In this document: positions 17,999 through 30,326 of the stretch, one piece after another
Layout: the number at the start of each line of letters is the position of its first letter
How positions within the stretch are numbered: position 1 is the first letter of the stretch
Assembly: GCF_001528745.1 (NCBI RefSeq)
Contig: NZ_BCNS01000032.1
Coordinates: 28,285 to 92,284, forward strand
DNA: 64,000 bases
Origin: Marinobacterium profundum
GTDB taxonomy: Bacteria; Pseudomonadota; Gammaproteobacteria; Pseudomonadales; Balneatricaceae
Direction of reading: 5' to 3'
The notes under the pieces: generated by a model
Told to the model about the DNA's origin: nothing
Database searches by the model: none
What the model saw: only the letters and a program-made list of their open reading frames with translations
Position numbers and translations under genes: made by a program

Positions 17999-19279
17999 TT
18001 AGGATCTCAGCAAAGTTTCCTCAACCTGCTGATACAGGCGCTCCAGCGCTCCGCGGTTTTGCGCCACAAAGGCCTGGGCGGCAGCGCCCTGCTGCTGGCG
18101 TTGCAGAGGATCCGTCAGCAACTCCCGCAGCGCCTGGGCCAGTGCCGTTTCATCGGCCACCCGTGTCAGCCCACCGGCACTATCCAGCGCATCGCATATC
18201 GCCTGAAAATTAAACACCTGCTGCCCCATCAGTACGGGCTTGCCCAATGCTGCTGGCTCCAGCGGATTGTGTCCTCCTCTGGGCACCAGACTGCCACCAA
18301 CAAAGGCAATATCCGCCGCGGCATAGAACCCCATCAGTTCACCCATGGTATCGCCGAGATAAACATCGACGGAACCTGTCTGCGGCGCTGATTCGCCATG
18401 TCCTGCCACCGAGTGTCGCGCAACCGACCAGCCGGCCTCCAGGCAGAGTCGGTGCACGGGCTCAAAGCGCTCCGGATGACGCGGCACCAGCACCAGTAGC
18501 AACGCCGGAAATTCGCTGCGCAGCTGCTCCAGCATGCGCAAGAGCGCGGCATCTTCCCCCTCATGGGTACTGCCTGCGACCAGTACCGGGCGATCTCCCC
18601 AGCACTTGCGCAAGCGGGTACCGGCTTCCAGCCATTGCGGCTTAGTTTCAATATCAAACTTGATACTGCCACTGACGGTCAGTTGCTGTACCGACAGACC
18701 TAGCTCGACAAAGCGCGCACCGTCATCGCGATGCTGCGCCACAACCTGACTCAGACATTGCAGCATCGGCCGCGTGAGCGCCGCAAAGCGCTTATAACCT
18801 TTGGCCGAGCGCGCCGACAACCTGGCATTCGCCAGCAATACCGGCACGCCAGCTGCCTGGCAGCTGTGTACCAGATTAGGCCAGAGCTCGGTTTCGACGA
18901 TGATGCAGCCGCGTGGCCGGGTGCGGCACAGAAAACGGCCCAGGGCATCGGGCAAATCCCAGGGGCAATAGGCATGCTGCACCCGATCGCCAAACAGCGC
19001 GCGAACGCGTTCGGAACCTGTAGGTGTGGTGGTCGTCAGTAACAAAGGAAAGTCTGGTCTGCGGGCCAGCAGCAACTCCACCAGCGGTGCAATGGCCACA
19101 GTTTCACCCACAGACACAGCATGAATCCACAGAGGGCGATCGTTACAGGGCGCCACAAAACCAAGACGCTCACGCCAGCGGCTGCGATAGGCCGGAGCGC
19201 GCCGCCCGCGCCACCAAAGCCGCAGCAGGATAATAGGCAGGGCCAGGTACAGCAGAGTCGTATAGAGCAGACGCGCCAT
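17999..19279 (-). CDS. waaA: 3-deoxy-D-manno-octulosonic acid (Kdo) transferase
   Basis: 426 residues from the ATG at 19279. An N-terminal membrane anchor (about residues 4-20) precedes a GT30-type GT-B fold; the WIHAVSVGET segment holds the catalytic glutamate E59, and TTTTPTGSE follows. The C-terminal half has FVGGSLVPRGGHNPLEPAA, which binds CMP-Kdo. WaaA adds Kdo to the lipid IVA precursor at the inner face of the cytoplasmic membrane. It sits 3 bp after the msbA stop, so the two are cotranscribed, coupling Kdo addition with flipping. Confidence 0.95.
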   Translation of the reverse strand: MARLLYTTLLYLALPIILLRLWWRGRRAPAYRSRWRERLGFVAPCNDRPLWIHAVSVGETVAIAPLVELLLARRPDFPLLLTTTTPTGSERVRALFGDRVQHAYCPWDLPDALGRFLCRTRPRGCIIVETELWPNLVHSCQAAGVPVLLANARLSARSAKGYKRFAALTRPMLQCLSQVVAQHRDDGARFVELGLSVQQLTVSGSIKFDIETKPQWLEAGTRLRKCWGDRPVLVAGSTHEGEDAALLRMLEQLRSEFPALLLVLVPRHPERFEPVHRLCLEAGWSVARHSVAGHGESAPQTGSVDVYLGDTMGELMGFYAAADIAFVGGSLVPRGGHNPLEPAALGKPVLMGQQVFNFQAICDALDSAGGLTRVADETALAQALRELLTDPLQRQQQGAAAQAFVAQNRGALERLYQQVEETLLRS

Positions 19280-19282
19280 CAA

Positions 19283-21055
<1,773 letters not shown>

Positions 21056-21232
21056 CGATTCCGTTGTTTTCGATGCACATTATACATGGATGACTAAATC
21101 GGGAGCCGTCGAATGCCCTGCAGTTTTTTATCAGGAGTTAGACCCCGATCAACCCTTGAACGCGCGGTTTGCCGATCGGACCGCGCAGCCGTAAAATGCA
21201 GCCCATCTCCCGGCTAAAAGCATGGTAAGCAC

Positions 21233-22159
21233 ATGGCGCGCAAAGACCAACCACAGCCCCCGTACTGGCATCCGCGTTTCTGGCTGACCTGGCTCGGCAT
21301 GGGGCTGTTATGGCTACTCAATCGCCTGCCCTACAAGGCACAACTGGCGCTGGGCCGAAGCTTCGGTAACCTGCTGTACTGGGTCGCCCGTGAGCGCAGA
21401 CATGTCGCACAGGTGAATGTACGCCTGTGTTTCCCCGAGCTGGATGCCGCTGCACAGCAACGCCTGATAAGGGATATTTTTCGCAATAACGGCATAGGCG
21501 CATTCGAGACCGCCATGGCCTGGTGGTCCCCCAAAGACTGGTTCCGGCGCCGTACTGTGCTCAAGGGCCGCGAGCATATGGATGCCGCCCTTGCGAAGGG
21601 TAAGGGTGTCATACTACTGGGCGCGCATTTCTCGACGCTGGATCTCGGGGGCCTCCTGTTCTCGGAGTTTTATCCGGCGGATGCCATGTACCGACGCCAC
21701 AACAACCCGCTGATGGAAGACATTATCACCCGCGGGCGCGGGCGCTATTTTGGCCAGGCCATTGAGCGCTCGGACATTCGCTCGGTGATTAGGGCACTCA
21801 GGAAAAACCATATTATCTGGTACGCCCCTGATCAGGATTTCGGCCTCAAGCAATCGGTCTATGCGCCCTTCTTTGGTGTGCAGGCAGCCACCATCACGGC
21901 CACCACACGCATGGTGAAGCTAAATGGCTCCCCCATTCTGATGCTGGCCCAGCACCGCCTGCCCGATAACAGCTATGAGCTCGAACTGCTTCCGGTAATA
22001 GAACCCTTTCCCAGCGGCGATGAAGCCGCCGATGCGGCGCGTATCAATGCGGAACTTGAGCGCGCCATCCGCAAGGATCCTGCACAGTACATGTGGGTTC
22101 ACAAGCGATTCAAAACACATCCCGAGGGGAAAAATTATCTCTACCGGAATATGGACTGA
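21233..22159 (+). CDS. lpxL: Lipid A biosynthesis acyltransferase (LpxL/HtrB family)
   Basis: 308 residues with one N-terminal membrane anchor (about 15-30). The catalytic HX4D is H132/D137 in GAHFSTLDLGG, followed by a YRRHNNP segment, the GRYFG region and a C-terminal MWVHKRFKTHPEG, all typical of the lauroyl acyltransferase family. It adds a secondary acyl chain to Kdo2-lipid IVA on the cytoplasmic face. It is divergent from msbA-waaA, completing a lipid A finishing cluster. Choice of acyl chain (LpxL versus LpxM type) cannot be read, though the YRRHNNP segment and length favour LpxL. Confidence 0.88.
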   Translation: MARKDQPQPPYWHPRFWLTWLGMGLLWLLNRLPYKAQLALGRSFGNLLYWVARERRHVAQVNVRLCFPELDAAAQQRLIRDIFRNNGIGAFETAMAWWSPKDWFRRRTVLKGREHMDAALAKGKGVILLGAHFSTLDLGGLLFSEFYPADAMYRRHNNPLMEDIITRGRGRYFGQAIERSDIRSVIRALRKNHIIWYAPDQDFGLKQSVYAPFFGVQAATITATTRMVKLNGSPILMLAQHRLPDNSYELELLPVIEPFPSGDEAADAARINAELERAIRKDPAQYMWVHKRFKTHPEGKNYLYRNMD

Positions 22160-22335
22160 GATTTCTTGCCAGTTAACTTGCTGCGGAACCAGCGAAGTTA
22201 AAATCCCAGGCAGCCTAGACTTGTACCCCAACAGCCAAGGGAACTCATAGTAAGATGCTGTGCGGCAGCGTGACCATTCTGCAGGTTCTACACTTAGTAT
22301 GATCCGCCCTTGTTAACCAAGCTCTGAGGCTTCAA

Positions 22336-23406
22336 GTGATCGAAAAAATATTAGTGACTGGCGGCGCCGGCTTCATAGGTTCAGCGGTAGTTCGCCACTT
22401 GATCGACAACACCTCCACTGAGGTCGCTAACCTCGACAAGCTCACTTACGCCGGTAATCTTGAGTCGCTGGCCTCTGTGGCTGACTCGCCCCGCTATCAC
22501 TTCTATCAGGTGGACATCTGTGACGGCGCGGCGCTGGATGCGGCACTCGCCCAGTTCAAGCCTTCTGCCATTATGCATCTGGCGGCAGAGTCCCATGTTG
22601 ACCGCTCTATCGATGGCCCCTCCGACTTTATTCAGACCAACATTGTCGGCACCTACAGCCTGCTTGAAGCAACACGCCGTTACTGGAGTGCCTTGCCGGC
22701 AGCACAGAAGAACGCGTTTCGCTTTCATCATATTTCTACCGATGAAGTATTTGGTGATCTGGAGGGCGTCGACGACCTCTTTAGCGAAACTACGCCTTAT
22801 GCACCCAGCTCGCCCTATTCAGCGTCCAAAGCCAGCTCCGATCATCTGGTGCGCGCCTGGCAGCGCACCTATGGCCTGCCGGTGCTGGTGACAAATTGCT
22901 CGAACAACTACGGCCCCTATCACTTTCCCGAGAAGCTGATTCCCCACATCATTCTCAATGCCATTCATGGCAAGCCATTGCCGGTCTATGGTGACGGCGC
23001 TCAGGTCAGGGATTGGTTGTATGTGGAAGATCATGCTCGGGCGCTGGTGGAGGTGGTAACCAAAGGTGCTGTCGGTGAGACCTACAACATTGGTGGCCAT
23101 AACGAGAAACGCAACCTTGAAGTCGTGCAGACACTCTGTGACTTGCTGGAGGAGTTGGCTCCCAAGAAGCCAGCAGGCGTTGCGCATTACCGTGACTTGA
23201 TCACCTTTGTTAAGGACCGCCCGGGGCACGACCTGCGCTATGCCATTGATGCCTCCAAGATCGAGCGTGAGCTAGGCTGGGTGCCACAGGAAACATTTGA
23301 GACCGGTATCCGCAAGACAGTGCAGTGGTACCTCGACAACAGCGACTGGTGGGAACGGGTGCTGAATGGCGAATATCGCCTGGGTCGTTTAGGCGAAGAG
23401 GCCTGA
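22336..23406 (+). CDS. rfbB: dTDP-glucose 4,6-dehydratase
   Basis: 356 residues, GTG start. It is an extended SDR with NAD-binding GGAGFIGS (9-16), [12 protein letters not shown], the catalytic acid pair in STDEVFGDL, and Y161/K165 of YSASK. It dehydrates dTDP-glucose to dTDP-4-keto-6-deoxyglucose, step two of dTDP-rhamnose synthesis. It heads the rfbB-A-C-D run; there are 76 bp before rfbA, while rfbA, C and D are tightly packed. Also called rmlB. Confidence 0.96.
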   Translation: MIEKILVTGGAGFIGSAVVRHLIDNTSTEVANLDKLTYAGNLESLASVADSPRYHFYQVDICDGAALDAALAQFKPSAIMHLAAESHVDRSIDGPSDFIQTNIVGTYSLLEATRRYWSALPAAQKNAFRFHHISTDEVFGDLEGVDDLFSETTPYAPSSPYSASKASSDHLVRAWQRTYGLPVLVTNCSNNYGPYHFPEKLIPHIILNAIHGKPLPVYGDGAQVRDWLYVEDHARALVEVVTKGAVGETYNIGGHNEKRNLEVVQTLCDLLEELAPKKPAGVAHYRDLITFVKDRPGHDLRYAIDASKIERELGWVPQETFETGIRKTVQWYLDNSDWWERVLNGEYRLGRLGEEA

Positions 23407-23482
23407 ATGTGTCGCCTTTAACAGCGGATTTATATCTGGCTTATTTTTTCGGCATTGTGAATTTTAATTCAAGGAGTTGTAC

Positions 23483-24361
23483 ATGAAGGGCATCATCCTC
23501 GCCGGAGGCTCCGGCACACGACTGCACCCGATTACAAGGGGCGTATCCAAGCAGCTGCTGCCGATCTACGACAAGCCGATGATTTATTACCCCCTGTCTG
23601 TGTTGATGCTGGCGGGTATTCGCGAAGTGCTGATCATTTCCACACCTGAAGACCTGCCGAATTTCGAAAAGCTGCTGGGGGATGGTTCTGAATTTGGCAT
23701 TGAACTGACCTATGCCGAACAGCCCTCACCCGATGGCCTGGCCCAGGCATTCCTGATCGGCGAAGACTTCATTGGCGACAGCAATGTGTGCCTGATCCTG
23801 GGCGACAATATTTTCTACGGTTACGGCTTTAGCGCCATGCTGCGTGAAGCCGCCAGTCGCACAACAGGCGCGACTGTCTTTGGTTATCACGTCACCGATC
23901 CGGAGCGCTTTGGCGTGGTTGAGTTCGATGCCAGCGGCAAGGCCATGTCCATTGAAGAAAAGCCCAAGGCACCGAAGTCCAACTACGCAGTCACCGGCCT
24001 GTACTTCTATGACAACTCAGTGATTGAAATTGCCCGGCAGGTGAAGCCCTCACACCGTGGAGAGCTTGAAATTACCGATGTTAACAATGCCTATCTGCAG
24101 CGCGGCGATCTGCATGTGAGCATGTTCGGCCGTGGCTTTGCATGGCTGGACACCGGTACCCACGATTCCCTGATGGAGGCCAGTCACTTCGTGCAAACGA
24201 TCGAAGCACGGCAGGGGCTCAAGGTCGCCTGCCTGGAAGAGATCGCTTATCGCCAGGGATGGCTCTCAGCAGACAAGCTGGCGCTCCAGGCCGCCGCACT
24301 GAGCAAGACCGGTTATGGTCAATATTTGCAAGGTTTGCTGACACAGGGGACACCCAAGTGA
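23483..24361 (+). CDS. rfbA: Glucose-1-phosphate thymidylyltransferase
   Basis: 292 residues from the ATG at 23483, preceded by AAGGAG with a 6-base gap; an in-frame TTG six bases earlier overlaps that Shine-Dalgarno and is unlikely. The nucleotide-binding loop [29 protein letters not shown] and [20 protein letters not shown] are all RmlA hallmarks. It makes dTDP-glucose from glucose-1-phosphate and dTTP, the first committed step to dTDP-rhamnose. The stop codon overlaps the GTG start of rfbC. Confidence 0.95.
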   Translation: MKGIILAGGSGTRLHPITRGVSKQLLPIYDKPMIYYPLSVLMLAGIREVLIISTPEDLPNFEKLLGDGSEFGIELTYAEQPSPDGLAQAFLIGEDFIGDSNVCLILGDNIFYGYGFSAMLREAASRTTGATVFGYHVTDPERFGVVEFDASGKAMSIEEKPKAPKSNYAVTGLYFYDNSVIEIARQVKPSHRGELEITDVNNAYLQRGDLHVSMFGRGFAWLDTGTHDSLMEASHFVQTIEARQGLKVACLEEIAYRQGWLSADKLALQAAALSKTGYGQYLQGLLTQGTPK

Positions 24362-24900
24362 AAGTCATCGAAACCGCACTGCCGGGCGTCCTGATCATAG
24401 AGCCAAAGGTCTTCGGCGATCAGCGTGGATTTTTTGTCGAAACCTTCCAGGTAGAGCGTTATCGCGAAGCCGGTATAGAACTTCCCTTTGTGCAGGATAA
24501 TCACTCGCGCTCACCGCGTGGGGTACTGCGCGGTCTGCACTTTCAGCGTACCCGGCCGCAGGGAAAACTGGTCAGCGTAAGCCGTGGCGCTGTCTACGAT
24601 GTGGCCGTGGATATTAATCCGCAGTCGCCCAGCTGTGGCCAGTATGTCGGCGTTGAACTGACCGACGAGAACCACCGCCAGCTCTGGGTGCCGCCGGGTT
24701 ATGCCCATGGGTTCTGCGTGCTGAGTGATTTCGCTGACTTTACCTATAAATGTACGGATCTGTATTTCCCTGAGGATGAAGGCGGGCTCATGTGGAACGA
24801 TCCCGAGGTTAATATTCCCTGGCCTATCGAAGCACCCAAGCTCTCCGCCAAGGATCAGGCTAACCCGACACTGCGCGAACTGCTCGCACAAGGAACTTAG
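24358..24900 (+). CDS. rfbC: dTDP-4-dehydrorhamnose 3,5-epimerase
   Basis: 180 residues from a GTG overlapping the rfbA stop (GTGA). Cupin-fold epimerase: FVETFQ, the [18 protein letters not shown] region with the catalytic histidine, [11 protein letters not shown] with the partner aspartate, and PPGYAHGF. It inverts C3 and C5 of the 4-keto sugar. The following rfbD starts 2 bp after the stop. Translational coupling throughout rfbA-C-D indicates one operon. Confidence 0.95.
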   Translation: MKVIETALPGVLIIEPKVFGDQRGFFVETFQVERYREAGIELPFVQDNHSRSPRGVLRGLHFQRTRPQGKLVSVSRGAVYDVAVDINPQSPSCGQYVGVELTDENHRQLWVPPGYAHGFCVLSDFADFTYKCTDLYFPEDEGGLMWNDPEVNIPWPIEAPKLSAKDQANPTLRELLAQGT

Positions 24901-24902
24901 GC

Positions 24903-25784
24903 ATGCGTGTTTTAATTACCGGTGCCCAGGGTCAGGTTGGTGCCGAACTCATACGTCTGGCTCCGGCTGAATTCAATGTCACGGGGCTGGGGTCGGCACA
25001 GCTGGATATCAGCGATTCGGACCAGGTTGCACGCACGGTGACCCAACTGCAGCCGCAGCTCATCATCAATGCCGCGGCCTACACCGCTGTGGATAAAGCC
25101 GAAAGTGACAGCGAGCGCGCCTATGCCGTTAACCGAGACGGCACAGGCCTGCTTGCCCAGGCCGCAGAGCGCGCCGGCATTCCGCTGCTACACATTTCCA
25201 CCGACTATGTTTTTTCCGGCGATGCCCAAGCAGCCTATACAGAAGCCGACATCACAGCTCCCACCGGGGTCTATGGCGCCAGCAAACTGGCTGGAGAGCA
25301 GGCACTGGCCGAACACTGCAGCCGCTATATAACGCTGCGCACCAGCTGGGTATTTGGCGCTACGGGCAATAACTTCGTCAAAACCATGTTGCGCCTGGGC
25401 CAGGAGCGCAAGACTCTGGGCGTTGTTGCCGACCAATACGGAGCCCCCACCGCTGCCATAAGCATCGCCCAGGCCCTGTGGAAAGTCGCCCGTGACTACG
25501 CCGCCAGCGGCACCTTGCCCTGGGGGGTTTATCACTTCAGCGGCACTCCGTCCTGTAGCTGGCACGACTTCGCTGTTGCTATCTTCGAGCAGGCGCAGCA
25601 GTTGGGATTGCTGTCAGAATCCCCGCAGATCAACGCCATCACCACCGCCGACTACCCTACCCCGGCCAAGCGCCCTGCCAACTCAGTACTGAGTTGCAGC
25701 AAGCTGCAGCAAGCCTTTGGCATTGAACAACCCGATTGGCGGGCGGATTTGCATAGAGTGCTCGAAGCCTTGAAAAGCGCCTGA
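24903..25784 (+). CDS. rfbD: dTDP-4-dehydrorhamnose reductase
   Basis: 293 residues; Rossmann start GAQGQVGAEL (position 7 on), NAAAYTAVDKAES, STDYVFSGD, and the catalytic YGASKLAGE (YxxxK). RfbD reduces the epimerised 4-keto sugar with NADPH to dTDP-L-rhamnose, the donor used by rhamnosyltransferases of O-antigen or core. It is last of the four rhamnose genes; ugd follows after 170 bp. Confidence 0.95.
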   Translation: MRVLITGAQGQVGAELIRLAPAEFNVTGLGSAQLDISDSDQVARTVTQLQPQLIINAAAYTAVDKAESDSERAYAVNRDGTGLLAQAAERAGIPLLHISTDYVFSGDAQAAYTEADITAPTGVYGASKLAGEQALAEHCSRYITLRTSWVFGATGNNFVKTMLRLGQERKTLGVVADQYGAPTAAISIAQALWKVARDYAASGTLPWGVYHFSGTPSCSWHDFAVAIFEQAQQLGLLSESPQINAITTADYPTPAKRPANSVLSCSKLQQAFGIEQPDWRADLHRVLEALKSA

Positions 25785-25954
25785 TGCATGTATGCCCTGC
25801 GCACTTGCACTTTCGACAACCAGGCTGCTTACGTGCATATTCTGCCTGAACCCCCTCTGCGTCTTTGTCCACCGTTAACTGTTTACAACGTGGCAAGCGC
25901 ACCTGGGTGCTATCATCCAGACTAAACGAGCTTACAAACAGGTACACATTGCGT

Positions 25955-27124
25955 ATGAAAATTGCAGTTGCCGGAACCGGCTATGTAGGCCTCTCGAATG
26001 CCGTGCTGCTGGCACAGCACAACGATGTGGTCGCCCTTGATGTTATTGAAGAGAAGGTCGCACTGATCAACTCACGACGTTCACCGATCGTCGATATCGA
26101 GATCGAAGCCTACCTGCAGGAAAAATCACTCAACCTGCGCGCAACACTCGACAAGGCTGAAGCATACAAGGACGCCGACTTCGTCATTATCGCCACGCCC
26201 ACCGACTACGACCCGCAGACCAACTACTTCAACACATCCAGTGTCGAAGCCGTTATCCGCGATGTAATGGAGATCAACCCGCAGGCTGTAATGGTGATCA
26301 AATCCACCATCCCGGTCGGGCATACTGCCGAACTTAAACGGACCTTAGGTACCAATAACCTGATCTTCTCTCCCGAGTTTCTGCGAGAAGGCAAGGCATT
26401 GCACGACAACCTGTACCCATCGCGCATTATCGTCGGCGAGCGTAGTGAGCGGGCCAAGACCTTCGCCACCCTGCTGCAGCAGGGCGCTATCAAACAGGAG
26501 GTGGCGACACTATTCACCGACAGTACCGAAGCCGAAGCCATCAAACTGTTCGCCAACACCTACCTGGCGATGCGCGTCGCCTATTTCAACGAACTGGACA
26601 CTTACGCCGAATCCCACGGTCTGGACAGCCGACAGATCATCGAAGGCGTAAGCCTGGATCCGCGCATTGGCAGCCACTACAACAACCCGTCATTTGGCTA
26701 TGGCGGCTACTGCCTGCCCAAAGACACCAAACAGCTGCTAGCCAACTACGCCGACGTACCGAGCAACCTGATCCGGGCCATCGTCGACTCCAACACCACG
26801 CGCAAAGACTTCATTGCCGAATCAATTCTGCGCCGTGAACCCAAAATCGTTGGCCTGTACCGCCTGGTAATGAAAGCTGATTCCGACAATTTCCGTGCCT
26901 CGGCAATTCAGGGCGTGATGAAACGGCTCAAGGCCAAGGGGATCGAGGTCGTCATCTACGAACCTGTGCTGCAGGAAAGCGAATTCTTCCACTCCGAAGT
27001 GATAACGGATCTGGACGCCTTCAAGACCCGCGTCGATTTGATCGTTGCCAACCGCATGACCGACGAGCTCCGTGATGTGGAAGCCAAGGTGTACACCCGT
27101 GACCTGTTCGGGGGAGACTCCTAA
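25955..27124 (+). CDS. ugd: UDP-glucose 6-dehydrogenase
   Basis: 389 residues from the ATG at 25955; the open frame extends upstream but without family sequence. NAD loop GTGYVG (7-12), [11 protein letters not shown]197 in [10 protein letters not shown], and the thioester-forming C253 in [11 protein letters not shown] are all present. The enzyme oxidises UDP-glucose to UDP-glucuronate, a precursor for acidic surface polysaccharides or for aminoarabinose addition to lipid A. The size and sequence resemble the E. coli Ugd type rather than the longer UDP-ManNAc dehydrogenases. No pmr/arn genes are visible, so an acidic polysaccharide is the simpler reading. Confidence 0.92.
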   Translation: MKIAVAGTGYVGLSNAVLLAQHNDVVALDVIEEKVALINSRRSPIVDIEIEAYLQEKSLNLRATLDKAEAYKDADFVIIATPTDYDPQTNYFNTSSVEAVIRDVMEINPQAVMVIKSTIPVGHTAELKRTLGTNNLIFSPEFLREGKALHDNLYPSRIIVGERSERAKTFATLLQQGAIKQEVATLFTDSTEAEAIKLFANTYLAMRVAYFNELDTYAESHGLDSRQIIEGVSLDPRIGSHYNNPSFGYGGYCLPKDTKQLLANYADVPSNLIRAIVDSNTTRKDFIAESILRREPKIVGLYRLVMKADSDNFRASAIQGVMKRLKAKGIEVVIYEPVLQESEFFHSEVITDLDAFKTRVDLIVANRMTDELRDVEAKVYTRDLFGGDS

Positions 27125-27139
27125 CCCCTTGACTAACTC

Positions 27140-27163
27140 CCCGCCGCACCTTCCCGCGGCGGG
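27140..27163. terminator. Possible hairpin between convergent ugd and msbA copy 2
   Basis: An 8-bp GC stem (CCCGCCGC/GCGGCGGG) with an 8-base loop lies 16 bp after the ugd stop. Neither side has a T-run, so a classical intrinsic terminator is doubtful. Confidence 0.35.
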
Positions 27164-27211
27164 TACTGTGACACCCTTCAACCCGAATTTCGTGCCAGGC
27201 AGTTCGCGCCC

Positions 27212-28984
27212 TCAGGCGTCCGCGAACTGCATACGATAGAGCGCAGCATAAGCGCCCCCCTGTTCGAGCAATTCCTGATGCCCTCCCTGCTCGACGATAC
27301 GCCCCTGCTCCAGCACTACTATTAAGTCAGCCTTCTCGATGGTGGACAGACGGTGGGCGATGACCAGCGTTGTACGTCCGTCCATGACCTGCTCCAGCGC
27401 TTCCTGGATATGGCGTTCGGACTCAGTATCCAGTGCCGAGGTCGCCTCATCGAGAATCAGGATAGGCGCATCCTTGAGGATTGCCCGGGCGATAGCAATA
27501 CGTTGCCGCTGCCCCCCCGAAAGTAGCAGCCCGCCCTCGCCGACCTCGGTCTGAAGTCCTTCGGGTAGCCGATCAACAAACTCCATCACATGCGCCGCCT
27601 CGGCCGCAGCACGCACCTGTTCATCACTGCAGTCCGCCATGACACCGTAGGCGATATTATCTGCAATAGAGCCGTTGAAAAGCACCACGTGCTGGTTAAC
27701 CAGCGCTATTTGTTGTCGCAGATTATCGAGCCGGTACTCCTCCAGCGGTATGCCATCGAGCTCAATACGGCCGCTCCAGCCGGCATTAAAGCGCGGCAGC
27801 AGTGAAGCAAGCGTCGACTTGCCGCCACCGGAGCGCCCAACCAGCGCGACGGTTTTCCCGCGGGGGACATGCAGGTCGAGATCGTGCAACACCATCTCGC
27901 TGTCATCCCGGTAGCGAAAGCCAACCTTGTCGAAACTGAGTTCGCCGCTGGCACGCTGGACACTGTAGTGACCGTTGTCCTGCTCCGGTGCCTCGTCAAT
28001 GACCGAAAACACCGACTCAGATGCGGCGATACCCTTTTGAATGACAGTACTTAGATTGCTAAGAGCCCGTAACGGTTTGGTGATCAGGCCAGCGGCCGTC
28101 AAATATGCAACGAAGGCGCCGGTACTCATGACGCCCATCACCGACGGGTGCATTGCGATATAGAGCAGACCCGCCAGTGCCATGGCGATTAGAAACTGCA
28201 CCGCCGGCGTATTCAGAGACTGGGTGACCACCATTTTCATGAACTGGCGGCGATTTCGATCGCTGGCGGCATGAAAACGGCTGCGCTCGAACTCGGTGCC
28301 ACCGAAAATACGGACGATCTGATAGCCCTTGATGGTCTCGGATGCGGCGCTGGTAATGTCGCCAACCGACTGTTGCAAACGGCGACTCAGCTTGCGCATC
28401 CGCTTGGACGCCACCGTCACGACAACGGCGATAAAGGGCGCCGCTGCAATGAAAATCAGCGTCAGCTTCCAGTTGAGATAAAACAGATACCCAAACAGAC
28501 CTATGACCGTCAAGCCTTCGCGCAGAACCGTCTTGACCGCATTGGTGACAGCCCCGGTCACCTGATCAACGTTATAGGTCAGCTTCGCCAGCATTTCGCC
28601 GCTAGAACTGTGCTGATAATAGTCGCTGGGCAGCGTCAGCATGCGGTCGAACAACTCGGTCCTCAAGCTATGCACCACTTCGCGACCGACATGGCTGATG
28701 GCGTAGCTGCCAACAAAAGTACCGACGCCTCGCATCAGAAAAATGCCCAACACCGCCAGCGCCAGCAAGGTTCGTTTTTCCAGTGCGCCCTGCTCGATCG
28801 CATCGATCACGTGCTCGAGCCACTTTGCCGATAACGCCTGGGAGGCGCCATAGAGTGCAAACGCCAGGAAACTGATAACGAAGGCAAACCAGTAGGGTTT
28901 CACGTAAACCAGCAGACGCTTGTAAACCACCCAGCTGCTGTGCTCGGCTGCCGGTTGCTGTTGTTTATTCATTGAGACCCGCAT
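27212..28984 (-). CDS. MsbA-family lipid flippase ABC transporter (copy 2)
   Basis: 590 residues, the same length as msbA copy 1 at 19.3-21.1 kb and about four-fifths identical by eye over the whole chain. It is intact: six-helix domain, Walker A GRSGGGKST, signature LSGGQRQRIAIARA, Walker B ILILDEATSALD and AHRLST. Start is the ATG at 28984, preceded by GGAATA; a second ATG four codons on is also conserved with copy 1. Unlike copy 1 it is not next to waaA but lies between ugd and glycosyltransferase genes. It may export a modified lipid A or another polysaccharide-linked lipid, or be a redundant paralogue. Confidence 0.9.
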   Translation of the reverse strand: MRVSMNKQQQPAAEHSSWVVYKRLLVYVKPYWFAFVISFLAFALYGASQALSAKWLEHVIDAIEQGALEKRTLLALAVLGIFLMRGVGTFVGSYAISHVGREVVHSLRTELFDRMLTLPSDYYQHSSSGEMLAKLTYNVDQVTGAVTNAVKTVLREGLTVIGLFGYLFYLNWKLTLIFIAAAPFIAVVVTVASKRMRKLSRRLQQSVGDITSAASETIKGYQIVRIFGGTEFERSRFHAASDRNRRQFMKMVVTQSLNTPAVQFLIAMALAGLLYIAMHPSVMGVMSTGAFVAYLTAAGLITKPLRALSNLSTVIQKGIAASESVFSVIDEAPEQDNGHYSVQRASGELSFDKVGFRYRDDSEMVLHDLDLHVPRGKTVALVGRSGGGKSTLASLLPRFNAGWSGRIELDGIPLEEYRLDNLRQQIALVNQHVVLFNGSIADNIAYGVMADCSDEQVRAAAEAAHVMEFVDRLPEGLQTEVGEGGLLLSGGQRQRIAIARAILKDAPILILDEATSALDTESERHIQEALEQVMDGRTTLVIAHRLSTIEKADLIVVLEQGRIVEQGGHQELLEQGGAYAALYRMQFADA

Positions 28985-29255
28985 TATTCCGTAATCACAG
29001 CCGCTCATTATACACAGACGACCCCACCCCGCCTTACTGCTCGGGACTCCCGGACCGGAAAAACCCACCACAGCCTATGTGGGTGCAGCGGCGCCTCAAG
29101 ATGCTCTCAACAGGTGAAGCCAACTGCATCAATATCTGTCACAAATACAAGAGAGTCTGGCCTGTAAAATCCAGCGTTTGACATCCCTCCAGGCAAAAAC
29201 TATGTTGGTGGCCCTCAGGCCACTGCTTCGAATAAAAAATAAACTCGGTGCCAGT

Positions 29256-30326
29256 ATGAAGGTAATGCAGATTTTATTATCGCAATCAGAGGCAGGAGCC
29301 GAGACCTACTTTGAAAAAGTATCCGCTGCCTTTGCAACCGACCCCTCTATTGAACAACAATTAATCATCGAAGCCCAAGGATCCCGGGAAGCCCGCTTGC
29401 AGACTGCAGCGGTCACTTATCGGACGCTGCCTATGGGGATCTTCAGTAAACCCCTGTTGTACAACACCATGCTCAAACGTCATGTCGACACCTTTGAACC
29501 CGACCTGATTGTCACCTGGGTCAATCGCGCCTCACGCAAGTGCCCCCCCACAAAAGCTGTTGTCGTTGGACGACTCGGCGGATATTACGATATAGCCAAT
29601 TATCAAAAATGTGATTATCTGATCGTCAATACACCCGACCTGGTACGCCACGTAGTCGAAAGTGGCTGGCCAGAAGAGCGAGTATCCATGATATCCAACT
29701 TTGGTGAGTTGCCGCCGGCGCTGAGTGTCGATGACCCTCTCCCAAGTATACCGGCGGGCCATAAAGTGCTATTGACGCTGGGCCGCCTGCATCAAAAAAA
29801 GGCTCAGGATACTGCGATACGAGCTCTGACGAAAATCCCCAATGCCACCTTGCTGATCGTGGGCAGCGGCGAACTTAGAGACCAGCTGGAGGCGCTGGCA
29901 CAGTCCGAGGGTGTAGCCAAGCGCGTCCAGTTCCTTGGGTTGCGCAAGGACATTCACCACCTGTTCGAAATTGCCGACCTGTGCCTGTTTCCCTCCCGTT
30001 TCGAGCCTCTGGGAAATGTCATTCTCGAAGCCTGGGCGACGGGCACACCCATAGTCGCTGCAACAAGCACTGGGCCCTCATGGCTGATCGAGCACGAACA
30101 CAATGGCCTGCTGTTTCCAGTAGATGACGCCGAGCGTTGCGCCGTCGAGGTCAACCGCCTGCTACATGACTCACCTCTCGCCCGGCAACTGGCTGAGAAT
30201 GGCGCCAAAAAGTACCGCAGCGGGTTTTCCCAGCCCATCATTATGCAGCACTATAAGGACCTGTTCACAAAGCTGGTGACAGATAGGCGCAGCGGCAAGC
30301 TGGCTAAATCTCGCGCCCTACGCTGA
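29256..30326 (+). CDS. GT4-family glycosyltransferase
   Basis: 356 residues from the ATG at 29256; the longer frame from 29178 adds a basic segment without homology. GT-B fold: N-terminal domain with the GAETYFEKV loop near residue 14, C-terminal domain with LLTLGRLHQKKAQD, VGSGEL, and the donor-binding FPSRFEPLGNVILEAWATGTPIVA region, containing the EX7E pair of retaining GT4 enzymes. It is closely similar in layout to the gene at 37071 (both have a xTWxxRAS segment and an xVxRLGxYY segment), suggesting a duplicated pair acting on successive sugars. Substrate is unknown. Confidence 0.85.
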   Translation: MKVMQILLSQSEAGAETYFEKVSAAFATDPSIEQQLIIEAQGSREARLQTAAVTYRTLPMGIFSKPLLYNTMLKRHVDTFEPDLIVTWVNRASRKCPPTKAVVVGRLGGYYDIANYQKCDYLIVNTPDLVRHVVESGWPEERVSMISNFGELPPALSVDDPLPSIPAGHKVLLTLGRLHQKKAQDTAIRALTKIPNATLLIVGSGELRDQLEALAQSEGVAKRVQFLGLRKDIHHLFEIADLCLFPSRFEPLGNVILEAWATGTPIVAATSTGPSWLIEHEHNGLLFPVDDAERCAVEVNRLLHDSPLARQLAENGAKKYRSGFSQPIIMQHYKDLFTKLVTDRRSGKLAKSRALR

